Positions 30,878-38,136 of a stretch of DNA of 40,311 nt are shown piece after piece; position 1 is the first letter of the stretch, and every line of letters begins with the position of its first letter. Made by a program: the position numbers and the translations under genes. Below the pieces are notes generated by a model. It saw nothing but the letters and a program-made list of their open reading frames with translations, was not told the origin of the DNA and made no database searches. Where the stretch lies: the NCBI GenBank assembly GCA_027488855.1, contig JAIYAV010000268.1, positions 1 to 40,311 of the forward strand. The letters are read 5' to 3'. The stretch comes from Saprospiraceae bacterium. Its GTDB lineage: Bacteria > Bacteroidota > Bacteroidia > Chitinophagales > Saprospiraceae.

Positions 30878-32161
30878 TTAGGTTTTCCGTTCTTTTTTCT
30901 TCGCCGCCGGAAACAAAATATTGTTCAAAATCAAGCGGTATCCTGGGGAGTTGGGGTGTAAGCTCAGGTCAGTCTCCGGGTCTTCGATCCGGTGCCGGTA
31001 ATCCTCGGGGTCGTGACCGCCATAAAAAGTCCAAAAACCTTTGCCAAAAATGCCGTGGATGTAACGCGCTTCGTCGAGGACTTTATTTTCTCCGAGGACG
31101 AGAACATTGTTTTTCAGGTATGGTTTATTAAACGCCGTAGTTTGCCCCATAAAACCCTTGACTGTTCGGGTATGACATTGGGTCAGGATACTGGGTACTG
31201 GGTCCCATTTTGCGGAAAAATCAAAAAGGCTGAAATAATCCTGATCGGGGGAAACGTTCCGCATGCGGCCCACGTCAATATTGGAAAACGCCCGTTCGAA
31301 GGGGCTATTTGACAAAGTAAAATTTTTGAATGCGAAGGTTTTATTAAAATCTATTTTGGACTGCGCCTGGGGATCTTCTGGATCTCCATCAAAAATTTCC
31401 GCACAAATGTCCACTCCATCCGCCGCCAAGGCGATGTCGTAAGTATCGGTAGCCGAGCACATGGCAAACATAAAACCACCGCCAGCCACAAAATCGCGGA
31501 TTTTTTTGACCACCGCCAGTTTGCATTCGGATACTTTGTTGAAGCCCAGACTACGCGACAATTCTTCTGCCCTCAGCTTACTTTCCTCGTACCAGGCATT
31601 GGAACGATAGCCCCGATGGTTGCGGCCATGCTGCCCGGTAAAGTCTTCGTGGTGCAAGTGCAGCCAATCGTACTGCGCCAGTTTATCCCCCATCACTTCC
31701 CGATCGTACAACATGTCAAAAGGAATTTCTGCGTAGGTGAGCACCAGGGTCACGGCATCGTCCCAGGGCTGAAGACTTTTGCCACTGGCATCCACTTCCG
31801 GGGAATAAACGGCCACTTTCGGTGCCTTTTCCAGTTTCATGGCTTCCATATTGGCAGCTGGATCAGCAATTTGATTGAGGATAAGATTGAATTGGGCATC
31901 GGGGACAATTTCGTAGGACACGCCTCGGGTGAGGCATTCTTTTTCAAAAGCCTGATTGTGTTCAAAGGCAAAACTTCCACCCCGGTAATTGAGCAACCAC
32001 CAGGCTTCGACGCCTTTGTTCAGCACCCAATAAGTGATTCCGTATGCCTTTAGATGGTCTTTTTGCTTGTCGTGCTCCATCGGGAGCAGAATATATGCAG
32101 CTTTGAGTGGGCCGAGGACTGCTCCCATCAACACGAGGAATAGTAAATATTTCTTAATCAT
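30878..32161 (-). CDS. Secreted family often labelled 'asparagine synthetase B'; downstream tandem copy
   Basis: This 427-residue protein has a signal peptide (MIKKYLLFLVLMGAVLGPLKA). It has none of the asparagine synthetase motifs (no N-terminal catalytic Cys, no ATP-pyrophosphatase SGGxDS), so that common label is misleading. Conserved blocks are LHLHHEDFTGQ, the glutamine-amidotransferase-like GGGFMFAMCSATDTYDIALA, GFMGQTTAF, IHGIFGKGFWTFYGGHDPEDY and LHPNSPGYRLILNNILFPAA. The cysteine in FAMCSATD and histidine in GGHDPED could form a class I GATase-like site; this is inference. It is about four-fifths identical by eye to the gene upstream. Probably periplasmic; function unknown. Confidence 0.8.
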   Translation of the reverse strand: MIKKYLLFLVLMGAVLGPLKAAYILLPMEHDKQKDHLKAYGITYWVLNKGVEAWWLLNYRGGSFAFEHNQAFEKECLTRGVSYEIVPDAQFNLILNQIADPAANMEAMKLEKAPKVAVYSPEVDASGKSLQPWDDAVTLVLTYAEIPFDMLYDREVMGDKLAQYDWLHLHHEDFTGQHGRNHRGYRSNAWYEESKLRAEELSRSLGFNKVSECKLAVVKKIRDFVAGGGFMFAMCSATDTYDIALAADGVDICAEIFDGDPEDPQAQSKIDFNKTFAFKNFTLSNSPFERAFSNIDVGRMRNVSPDQDYFSLFDFSAKWDPVPSILTQCHTRTVKGFMGQTTAFNKPYLKNNVLVLGENKVLDEARYIHGIFGKGFWTFYGGHDPEDYRHRIEDPETDLSLHPNSPGYRLILNNILFPAAKKKERKT

Positions 32162-32215
32162 CTCTAATTTATTTAATTTATAAACAAAAAAAATAGAGAG
32201 ATAGATGTGTAAGTG

Positions 32216-32266
32216 CCAGGGTTCAGCCGGTCACTGAGCAAAGTCGAAGTGCTGGTTGAACCCTGG
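32216..32266. repeat. Hairpin containing the CACTGAGC...GTCGAAGTG motif between tandem paralogs
   Basis: Arms CCAGGGTTCA (32216-32225) and TGAACCCTGG (32257-32266) pair over 10 bp. The interior is GGTCACTGAGCAAAGTCGAAG followed by TGCTGG. The CACTGAGC-GTCGAAGTG interior resembles a palindromic intergenic repeat I have seen widely in bacterial genomes. It fills most of the 125-base gap. Confidence 0.6.
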
Positions 32267-32286
32267 AATTTGAAACCCTGTTTCTT

Positions 32287-33576
32287 TTAGGTTTTGCGTT
32301 CTTTCTTCTTCGCAGCTGGAAACAAGATATTGTTCAAAATCAAGCGGTATCCCGGAGAGTTGGGGTGCAAACTCAAATCGGTTTCGGGGTCGTTGACCAG
32401 GTGGCGGTAATCTTCGGGATCGTGACCACCGTAGAAGGTCCAAAAACCTTTGCCAAAAATGCCATGGATGTAACGAGCTTCACCGTGGGCTTTGTTTTCA
32501 CCCAGGATGAGTACGTTCGTTTTCATGTATTGTTTTCTAAAAGCAGTGGTTTGGCCCATAAACCCTTTGACGGTACGGGTATGGCATTGTGTCAACATGG
32601 TAGGTACCGGATCCCATTTTGCGGAAAAATCAAAGAGGGAAAAATAATCCTGTTCCGTGGGTACATCCCGGCCGGGTGCTTGCCCCACGTCGATGTTGGA
32701 AAATTCGTACTCCAGGGGGTTTCGTACCAGGGTGAAATTTTTGAACGCAAAGGTATTATTGAAATTCAGTTTGGCTTGCGCGTTGGGGTCGGAACCATCG
32801 CCATCGTAAATTTCGGCACAAATGTCGATGCCGTCGGCAGCAAGGGCTATGTCGTATGTATCCGTGGCGGAACACATGGCAAACATAAAGCCGCCGCCGC
32901 CCACAAAGTCACGGATTTTTTTGACCACTGCCAATTTTGCCTCAGAGACCTTGTTGAAACCCAAACTGCGGGCCAATTCCTCGGATCTTCTTTGGTTTTC
33001 GCGATACCAAGCATAAGAACTAAAGGAACGGTAAAAACGCCCGTATTGCCCCGTAAAGTCTTCGTGGTGCAAGTGGAGCCAATCGTACTGGGCCAGTTTA
33101 TCCGCCATCACCTCACGGTCATAAACCACATCGTAAGGGATTTCGGCATAAGTGAGCACCAGCGTTACGGCGTCGTCCCAGGGTTGGACGCGTTGCCCTT
33201 TGGAGTCTACATCGGGGGTGTATACGGCAATTTTTGGTGCCTTTTCCAACTTCATCGCCTCCATATTGGTCTCAGGATCCGCGATTTGGTTGAGTATCCC
33301 GTTAAACTGGGCATCGGGGACGATTTCAAAAGAAACCCCACGGGTGAGGCATTCTTTTTCAAAAGCTTTACTGTGCTGAAAGGCAAAACTCCCTCCCCGG
33401 TAATTCAGGAGCCACCAAGCCTCTACCCCATTGTTCAGCACCCAAAAAGTGATGCCATACGCCTTCAAGTGGTCCTTCTGCTTGTCAGGCTCCATGGGCA
33501 GTAGCATGTAGGCAGCTCTGAGGGGACCAAGGGTTGCGCCAATCAGCCCCAAAACAAGCAAGCATTTTTTGATCAT
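32287..33576 (-). CDS. Secreted family often labelled 'asparagine synthetase B'; upstream tandem copy
   Basis: This 429-residue paralog of the next gene has the same signal-peptide type (MIKKCLLVLGLIGATLGPLRA) and all the same blocks (HLHHEDFTGQ, GGGFMFAMCSATDTYDIALA, GGHDPEDYRH), ending in an identical KKKERKT. It differs mainly in loops around residues 195-215 and 295-305. The head-to-tail arrangement points to a recent tandem duplication. Both are on the minus strand and may share a transcript running from the divergent promoter region shared with the vWA gene. I do not recognise its biochemical role. Confidence 0.8.
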   Translation of the reverse strand: MIKKCLLVLGLIGATLGPLRAAYMLLPMEPDKQKDHLKAYGITFWVLNNGVEAWWLLNYRGGSFAFQHSKAFEKECLTRGVSFEIVPDAQFNGILNQIADPETNMEAMKLEKAPKIAVYTPDVDSKGQRVQPWDDAVTLVLTYAEIPYDVVYDREVMADKLAQYDWLHLHHEDFTGQYGRFYRSFSSYAWYRENQRRSEELARSLGFNKVSEAKLAVVKKIRDFVGGGGFMFAMCSATDTYDIALAADGIDICAEIYDGDGSDPNAQAKLNFNNTFAFKNFTLVRNPLEYEFSNIDVGQAPGRDVPTEQDYFSLFDFSAKWDPVPTMLTQCHTRTVKGFMGQTTAFRKQYMKTNVLILGENKAHGEARYIHGIFGKGFWTFYGGHDPEDYRHLVNDPETDLSLHPNSPGYRLILNNILFPAAKKKERKT

Positions 33577-33680
33577 TGCCAGATTTATTTAAGTTCGTAT
33601 TAAAAAACGAATTTAGCACTCTTTGGGTTGCTTCGCGACAATAAATTTTCTCTTGCAACCATTGAGAGCGCAAAATCGTT

Positions 33681-33688
33681 TATATTTG
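33681..33688 (+). promoter_or_regulatory. Candidate -7 box of the vWA gene promoter
   Basis: TATATTTG matches TAnnTTTG, 41 bases before the ATG. An ATTG at 33661-33664 is the closest -33 candidate, with 16-base spacing. A short inverted repeat TTCGT/ACGAA (33594-33611) lies on the other side of this divergent region. Confidence 0.5.
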
Positions 33689-33728
33689 CTGACTTCACGC
33701 TAGATAACCCGACAATTTAGGTACAATT

Positions 33729-35825
33729 ATGGATCGTTTGACTTTTTCTTACCCTGCTTGGTTCATGCTGTTTTGCTTGTTGCTTGGCTTAGGCTATGCC
33801 TTTGTTTTGTATTACCGCGACAATAGTTTCAAAGACCAGGCCCCCTGGTTGCGTTGGTTGATGAGCGGATTGCGTTTTTTGGGTGCTAGTTTCCTCGCCT
33901 TCTTTTTGTTGTCCCCGCTGTTGCGCTACAAACAAATCGACACCCGCAAACCCATTGTAGTACTCGCACAAGACGCTTCAGAATCGGTGGGCAATGCGAT
34001 TGGCAAAAGCAAAGCGGAATACCAGCAAAAACTCGAACGCCTGCAACGCGACCTCGGCAACGATTACGAAGTAAAACCCTTTGCTTTTGGTAGCTCGGTT
34101 CGAGAAGGGCTTCCCGAAAAATACGAAGACAAAATCAGCAATCTGGCCGACCTGTTTTCCAATACCTATGATTTGTATGGAGGGGATAACCTGGGCGCCA
34201 TTGTCCTAGCCTCCGATGGCATTTACAACGAAGGCAACAATCCCTTGTATTCGGGTGAAAAATCGGCAGTACCCGTGTTTACGATTGCATTGGGTGATAC
34301 TACGCCCAAAAAAGACCTGGTGTTGAAGCGGGTTTTTCACAATAAAATTGTCTATCTCGGGGATCAGTTTAGCGTGCTGGTCGACATTTCGGCCATCAAT
34401 TGTGCTGGCAATACAACCTCGCTTTCGGTTTACAAAGTGGATGGCGGCAAAACACAAATGGTGTCGTCTCAACCCCTGAACATTGACCGCAAAGACTATT
34501 TTGCCACCAAAGAAATCATCCTCAATGCCAACGAGGCTGGTGTACAGCGCTACCGGATAGTAGTCAACAAAGTGCTGGGCGAGGCATCAAGCAACAACAA
34601 CAGTCAGGATATTTTTGTGGATGTACTGGATGCGCGGCAAAAAATTCTGTTGCTGGCCCATTCACCCCACCCCGATATTTCGGCCATCCGCCAAAGTATT
34701 TCGGCCAATAAAAATTATCAAGTTGAAGTAGCAGACTTCAAGGATTTTAAAGGCAATGTGGCTACTTATGACTACGTCGTGCTGCACCAGTTACCAGGAA
34801 AAGGGGTAGATGCATCGGGGGTTTTGGCCACTTTGGATCGGGAAAGAATTCCCCGCTTGTTCGTCACGGGTGCCCAAACGGATTATGGGCAGTTTAACCG
34901 GGTGCAAAACCTGGTAACCGTCCAAACCGATGGCCGCAATACCAACGATGTACAAGGGCGTTTTGCCGGGAATTTTGCTTTGTTTCTGTTGGATGACAAA
35001 CTCAAAACCGAGTTTGCCAATTATCCCCCTATTCAGGCGCCTTTCGGTGAATTTAAAGTGGGTGGTTCTGCGCAGGTAATGATGTACCAGCGTATTCGCA
35101 AGATTGATACCCAATATCCTTTGTTCATTTTTGGCGAACAAAATGGCGCACGTACAGGTGCCCTCCTGGCGGAAGGCATTTGGCGCTGGCGTTTGTTCAA
35201 CTTCCTCAATGTGGACAACCACGAGTTGTTCGACGATTGGGTGAGCAAAGTGACTCAATACCTGGGTGTAAAAGAAGACAAACGGAAATTTCGGGTCAAT
35301 GTGTCCAAAAACATCTACCGTGAGAATGAACAGGTGTTTTTTGATGCAGAATTGTACAACAAGAGTTACGAGCTGATCAATGAGGCGGATGTACGCCTCG
35401 TCATCACCAGCGAAAAAGGAAAGGATTATACCTATACGTTCAATAAGTCGGGCAAAGCTTACAGCCTCAATGCAGGTACGCTGCCCGTGGGGAATTACAA
35501 ATTTGAGGGAAAAGTCAACAGCGGTGGCGAACAATTGAGCTACAATGGTCAGTTCAGCGTGCAGCCCATCCAATTGGAGCAGTACGAAACCACGGCAGAT
35601 CATCGGCTCCTGCGTTTGTTGAGCGAGCAATATGGGGGTAAAATGGTCAGCACTGCGGAAATGAATGACATCCCGGCCATGATCAAAGCGGTCGGTACGG
35701 TCAAACCGGTCATTTATGAGAATGCTACCACCAAATCTTTGATCAACATCAAGTGGTTGTTTGCGATTTTGTTGGTATTGATTGCTACGGAGTGGTTTTT
35801 GAGAAGGTATTTGGGGAGTTATTGA
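33729..35825 (+). CDS. Membrane-anchored von Willebrand factor A-like protein
   Basis: This 698-residue protein has two N-terminal transmembrane segments (~10-28 and 46-65) and one near the C-terminus (~670-690). Between them lies a vWA-like domain with a MIDAS-type D82-x-S84-x-S86 (LAQDASESVG) and a second acidic site at IVLASDGIYNEG (D163). A middle GATase/flavodoxin-like region (KILLLAHSPHPDISAIRQ) and beta-rich Ig-like modules (RVNVSKNIYRENEQVFFDAEL) follow. The topology recalls Bat-type (Bacteroides aerotolerance) and other large vWA membrane proteins with periplasmic bodies; the exact partner is unknown. It is monocistronic and convergent with the AbiE operon. Confidence 0.75.
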   Translation: MDRLTFSYPAWFMLFCLLLGLGYAFVLYYRDNSFKDQAPWLRWLMSGLRFLGASFLAFFLLSPLLRYKQIDTRKPIVVLAQDASESVGNAIGKSKAEYQQKLERLQRDLGNDYEVKPFAFGSSVREGLPEKYEDKISNLADLFSNTYDLYGGDNLGAIVLASDGIYNEGNNPLYSGEKSAVPVFTIALGDTTPKKDLVLKRVFHNKIVYLGDQFSVLVDISAINCAGNTTSLSVYKVDGGKTQMVSSQPLNIDRKDYFATKEIILNANEAGVQRYRIVVNKVLGEASSNNNSQDIFVDVLDARQKILLLAHSPHPDISAIRQSISANKNYQVEVADFKDFKGNVATYDYVVLHQLPGKGVDASGVLATLDRERIPRLFVTGAQTDYGQFNRVQNLVTVQTDGRNTNDVQGRFAGNFALFLLDDKLKTEFANYPPIQAPFGEFKVGGSAQVMMYQRIRKIDTQYPLFIFGEQNGARTGALLAEGIWRWRLFNFLNVDNHELFDDWVSKVTQYLGVKEDKRKFRVNVSKNIYRENEQVFFDAELYNKSYELINEADVRLVITSEKGKDYTYTFNKSGKAYSLNAGTLPVGNYKFEGKVNSGGEQLSYNGQFSVQPIQLEQYETTADHRLLRLLSEQYGGKMVSTAEMNDIPAMIKAVGTVKPVIYENATTKSLINIKWLFAILLVLIATEWFLRRYLGSY

Positions 35826-35840
35826 GACCAACCTAAGGTA

Positions 35841-35871
35841 TTTCTAAGGTGTCTAAGAAACACCTTAGAAA
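35841..35871. repeat. Perfect 12-bp hairpin of the CTAAGGTGT family
   Basis: TTTCTAAGGTGT and ACACCTTAGAAA enclose a 7-base loop CTAAGAA. It uses the same CTAAGGTGT unit as the inverted repeat at 2376-2518, and both lie just behind genes on the + strand. No T-run follows on the + strand. Confidence 0.65.
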
Positions 35872-35918
35872 TTAGATGTTGCAATATCATACCATAAAGA
35901 AAGGGGCTATTTAGTTTC

Positions 35919-35936
35919 ACTGAATTAAAATTCAGT
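35919..35936. other. Palindrome spanning the AbiEii stop codon
   Basis: ACTGAATT and AATTCAGT pair perfectly around AA. The toxin stop codon (35925-35927) lies in its centre. It is AT-rich and has no following T-run, so it is at best a weak terminator. Confidence 0.3.
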
Positions 35937-36701
35937 TTGCTGAACAAATTGAGGAAAGAGCAAGACACGTTGTGCGTCACTTGAGTTGAACAAAAACGGG
36001 GCAACATCTTTGGCCAATTGCGCCAAGTCCAAGTTGGCGAGACGATTGTAGAGAGCTTCTTTTAAGTCTGTGGCATTTGTCACCGCAAGTCGTTGTTGCA
36101 AATAAGCATAATTGGGTCTTGTTTTAGCACATAGAAAAGTAATGTCGTAGATATCGCGCCCCTTGGGCTGTTTTCGTAGGCAAAAAGCTGTGATTTTCTG
36201 AGCAAGCAACAAATCAACAGGTGTAGTGCGTATGCTTCCAAAAACGTCAAACTTATTGAGCAAATAAGTTTCAGGCTGGAAATCAAAGTTTTGTGGCTCA
36301 GTATCCAATTGAATCAGAATTTTTGCCTCCCGGTGTCCGCTCAAGCCAGTCTGATGGAGTAAATGGGGAAACTTAATGTAGCAATGGTAGGCACCCCGAT
36401 AAACTTGTTCCATTTCAATTTGTAAGCCTTCGCGTTCCAGCCCTTGTTTGATTACCTGGGCAAGTTGTTCAAAATCGGTGGGTGACAAATCAAAATTGTC
36501 GAAATCCAAATCTTCTGAAAAGCGATTGGTTTGGTGTACGATGCGCAAACAAGTGCCGCCTAGAAAGGCAAACTTCGTGGCAAAATCACTATTAAAAATC
36601 AAGGCCAATATCTTATACTGCAAATATTCTCGAAGCAAAAAAGACCCGAAGCTATGCAGTTGTGGTGGGTAAAATTGCTGGATTTGGGCAAAACTTAGCA
36701 T
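35925..36701 (-). CDS. abiEii: AbiEii-family nucleotidyltransferase toxin
   Basis: This 258-residue protein has the AbiEii/AbiGii nucleotidyltransferase signature FLGGTCLRIVHQTNRFSEDL: G48-G-T50 followed by R60-x-S-x-D64-L-D66, the metal-binding aspartates. The downstream block TPVDLLLAQKITAF...GRDIYDI (K169, R182, D183) completes the active site. These toxins act by attaching nucleotides to tRNA or similar targets, arresting growth during phage infection. All key residues are present, so the toxin looks active. The antitoxin stop lies 3 bases upstream of the ATG, meaning tight co-translation. Confidence 0.9.
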   Translation of the reverse strand: MLSFAQIQQFYPPQLHSFGSFLLREYLQYKILALIFNSDFATKFAFLGGTCLRIVHQTNRFSEDLDFDNFDLSPTDFEQLAQVIKQGLEREGLQIEMEQVYRGAYHCYIKFPHLLHQTGLSGHREAKILIQLDTEPQNFDFQPETYLLNKFDVFGSIRTTPVDLLLAQKITAFCLRKQPKGRDIYDITFLCAKTRPNYAYLQQRLAVTNATDLKEALYNRLANLDLAQLAKDVAPFLFNSSDAQRVLLFPQFVQQTEF

Positions 36702-36704
36702 GGC

Positions 36705-37325
36705 TTAATCCTGTTTTTCAATGAAGTTTAAAAAAACGTCGACTCGTTGGGCTAATGATTTAGAATTGAACGCTTGGGAATACTGACTGAATGTATGTTT
36801 GTTAAAAACCCGTTTGATTTCTCGCACATTCAGGCGCATTTCGTAAAAATGGCTTTCATCCACCATTTCTGGATGTAGATAGAGGAAATCCAATATTGTT
36901 TTTTCAGGCGCTGCTATTTTGAAATAAAAATTTCCGAACGACACCATAAGATAGCCAAAATAAAGACTTGGTTTAATGTTTTGATAACCAAAATCCCCTA
37001 TGGCCGTTTGAAAATTGTTTGTTTTTAAAGTTGAAATCGCCGTCATCTTAAATACACCTTCGGGTATAAAGCCATAGTGCGACATGGCCGTTTCCAAAGA
37101 AATATAAGAAGGCTGATAGATTTGATTGGAGATAAAAAATAAGGTATTGCTATCAAGCGGTGTTTCTTTTAACCGGTACCATGAATTCCGGATTTTTTGC
37201 AAATATTGTTTTTTTTGCCAATTCACTAAATTTTTTGGGTCAAATTCAGGAAACACTTTATTAATCTCTACCTTGGAAATTACCGGGTAAGTTTTAAAGG
37301 TGGAGCGAAATATTTGAAAGTTCAT
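36705..37325 (-). CDS. abiEi: AbiEi-family antitoxin
   Basis: This 206-residue protein is in the correct place and of the correct size for AbiEi. The N-terminus (FKTYPVISKVEINKVFPEFD, then NLVNWQKKQYLQKIRNSWYR) fits the winged-helix DNA-binding part. The middle has the characteristic YISLETAMSHYGFIPEG, and the C-terminal half has APEKTILDFLYL. AbiEi antitoxins neutralise the toxin indirectly and repress their own promoter by binding inverted repeats. An inverted repeat indeed overlaps this promoter. The ATG at 37325 is the first start after the -7 box. Confidence 0.85.
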   Translation of the reverse strand: MNFQIFRSTFKTYPVISKVEINKVFPEFDPKNLVNWQKKQYLQKIRNSWYRLKETPLDSNTLFFISNQIYQPSYISLETAMSHYGFIPEGVFKMTAISTLKTNNFQTAIGDFGYQNIKPSLYFGYLMVSFGNFYFKIAAPEKTILDFLYLHPEMVDESHFYEMRLNVREIKRVFNKHTFSQYSQAFNSKSLAQRVDVFLNFIEKQD

Positions 37326-37371
37326 TTTGTTTCTATTTTCGGTTAAAATTAGTAATTTTTAGAAACAAAAT
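37324..37371. promoter_or_regulatory. Candidate AbiEi operator: 12-bp perfect inverted repeat
   Basis: ATTTTGTTTCTA (37324-37335) and TAGAAACAAAAT (37360-37371) are perfect reverse complements separated by 24 bases. One arm overlaps the antitoxin start codon and the other overlaps the -7 box, so binding both would block transcription. AbiEi proteins are known to bind paired inverted repeats in their promoters. Confidence 0.7.
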
Positions 37372-37373
37372 TA
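37366..37373 (-). promoter_or_regulatory. -7 box of the AbiE operon
   Basis: On the minus strand TAATTTTG matches TAnnTTTG, 40 bases before the antitoxin ATG, and sits inside the right arm of the operator. The leader would be about 34 bases. Confidence 0.6.
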
Positions 37374-37408
37374 TTTTTTCCACTTCATTTATAGCTGAAG
37401 ATTTTCGT

Positions 37409-37455
37409 AAAAAAAGGAGAGCACTTACCCATCAGGCAAATGCTCTCCTTTTTTT
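37409..37455. terminator. Bidirectional rho-independent terminator between the PUR gene and the AbiE operon
   Basis: Arms GGAGAGCA (37416-37423) and TGCTCTCC (37441-37448) form an 8-bp stem flanked by A7 on one side and T7 on the other, extending the helix. On the minus strand it ends the PUR-family transcript 25 bases after its stop; the T-run also serves the + strand. Confidence 0.85.
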
Positions 37456-37479
37456 ATCCAAACACATCAATTGTGTGTA

Positions 37480-37935
37480 TTACCAAGCCATATCGTCTTC
37501 CTTGAAAGGAGTACCGGATGGTTCCAGTTTTTTTGCAATTGGCGGAGGCGGAGTGGCTGGCCTTTGTTCTTTAACAGGCTCATCATCAAACTCTTCATCG
37601 CCACGGTCGTCCCGCTCATCGAAATCTTGAGCATCGTATTCTTCATGCCGACGAGTAAATTCATCGTAGTCGTATTCTGGCATCAGCTCCGTTTTGATGT
37701 GCTCCACTACCTCTTGTAGGGAATCCATAAAACGGTTGAAATCTTCTTTGTACAAGAAAATTTTGTGGCGCTCATAGCCATCACCATTGAATTTACGAGT
37801 GCTTTCGGTAAGTGTCAAATAGAAATCTTCACCCTTTGTTTTGCGAACGTCAAAAAAGTACGTTCTCCTCTTACCCGCGCGGATTTTCCTCGAATACACG
37901 CTCTCAAATCTCCGTTGGTTTCTCTCGTGATCCAC
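37480..37935 (-). CDS. PUR-family (DUF3276) DNA/RNA-binding protein
   Basis: This 151-residue protein has one PUR-alpha-like unit: SVYSRKIRAGKRRTYFFDVRKTKGEDFYLTLTE with KIFLYKEDFNRFMDSL. This is the strand-strand-strand-helix pattern of Bacteroidota DUF3276 proteins, related to the BpuR protein of Borrelia and to eukaryotic Pur-alpha. Residues 85-151 are an acidic, disordered tail with a proline run (ATPPPPIAKK). Members bind single-stranded nucleic acids and may act in post-transcriptional control. A good promoter lies upstream and a strong terminator downstream, so it is monocistronic. Confidence 0.88.
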   Translation of the reverse strand: MDHERNQRRFESVYSRKIRAGKRRTYFFDVRKTKGEDFYLTLTESTRKFNGDGYERHKIFLYKEDFNRFMDSLQEVVEHIKTELMPEYDYDEFTRRHEEYDAQDFDERDDRGDEEFDDEPVKEQRPATPPPPIAKKLEPSGTPFKEDDMAW

Positions 37936-37981
37936 TGCTTTGGATGTTTTAATTTACCGGATAAATAAGATTACCACTGTA

Positions 37982-38011
37982 CAAAAGTAAGTAATTGCCT
38001 GAATAATCAAA
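37982..38011 (-). promoter_or_regulatory. Bacteroidota-type promoter of the PUR-family gene
   Basis: On the minus strand a -33 TTTG (38008-38011) and a -7 TACTTTTG (37982-37989) are separated by 18 bases, within the usual spacing. The leader is about 40 bases. It is the best complete promoter match in the window. Confidence 0.65.
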
Positions 38012-38136
38012 GAATTCGCAAAAAAAGTTCCCTTTAGCAGCACATAACTAGCCTAGCGCAATGGAGTAAAGCCCCAAAGCTGAATGGATTAGACATGTGT
38101 ACAAAAAATGAGTTTACAGAAAATTAACACCGTCCA

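Noticed and set aside
32365-33504. A 379-codon + strand frame antisense to the upstream paralog gene
   Set aside because: The minus strand encodes a clear signal peptide and conserved blocks shared with its tandem copy; the antisense frame is a by-product of codon use.
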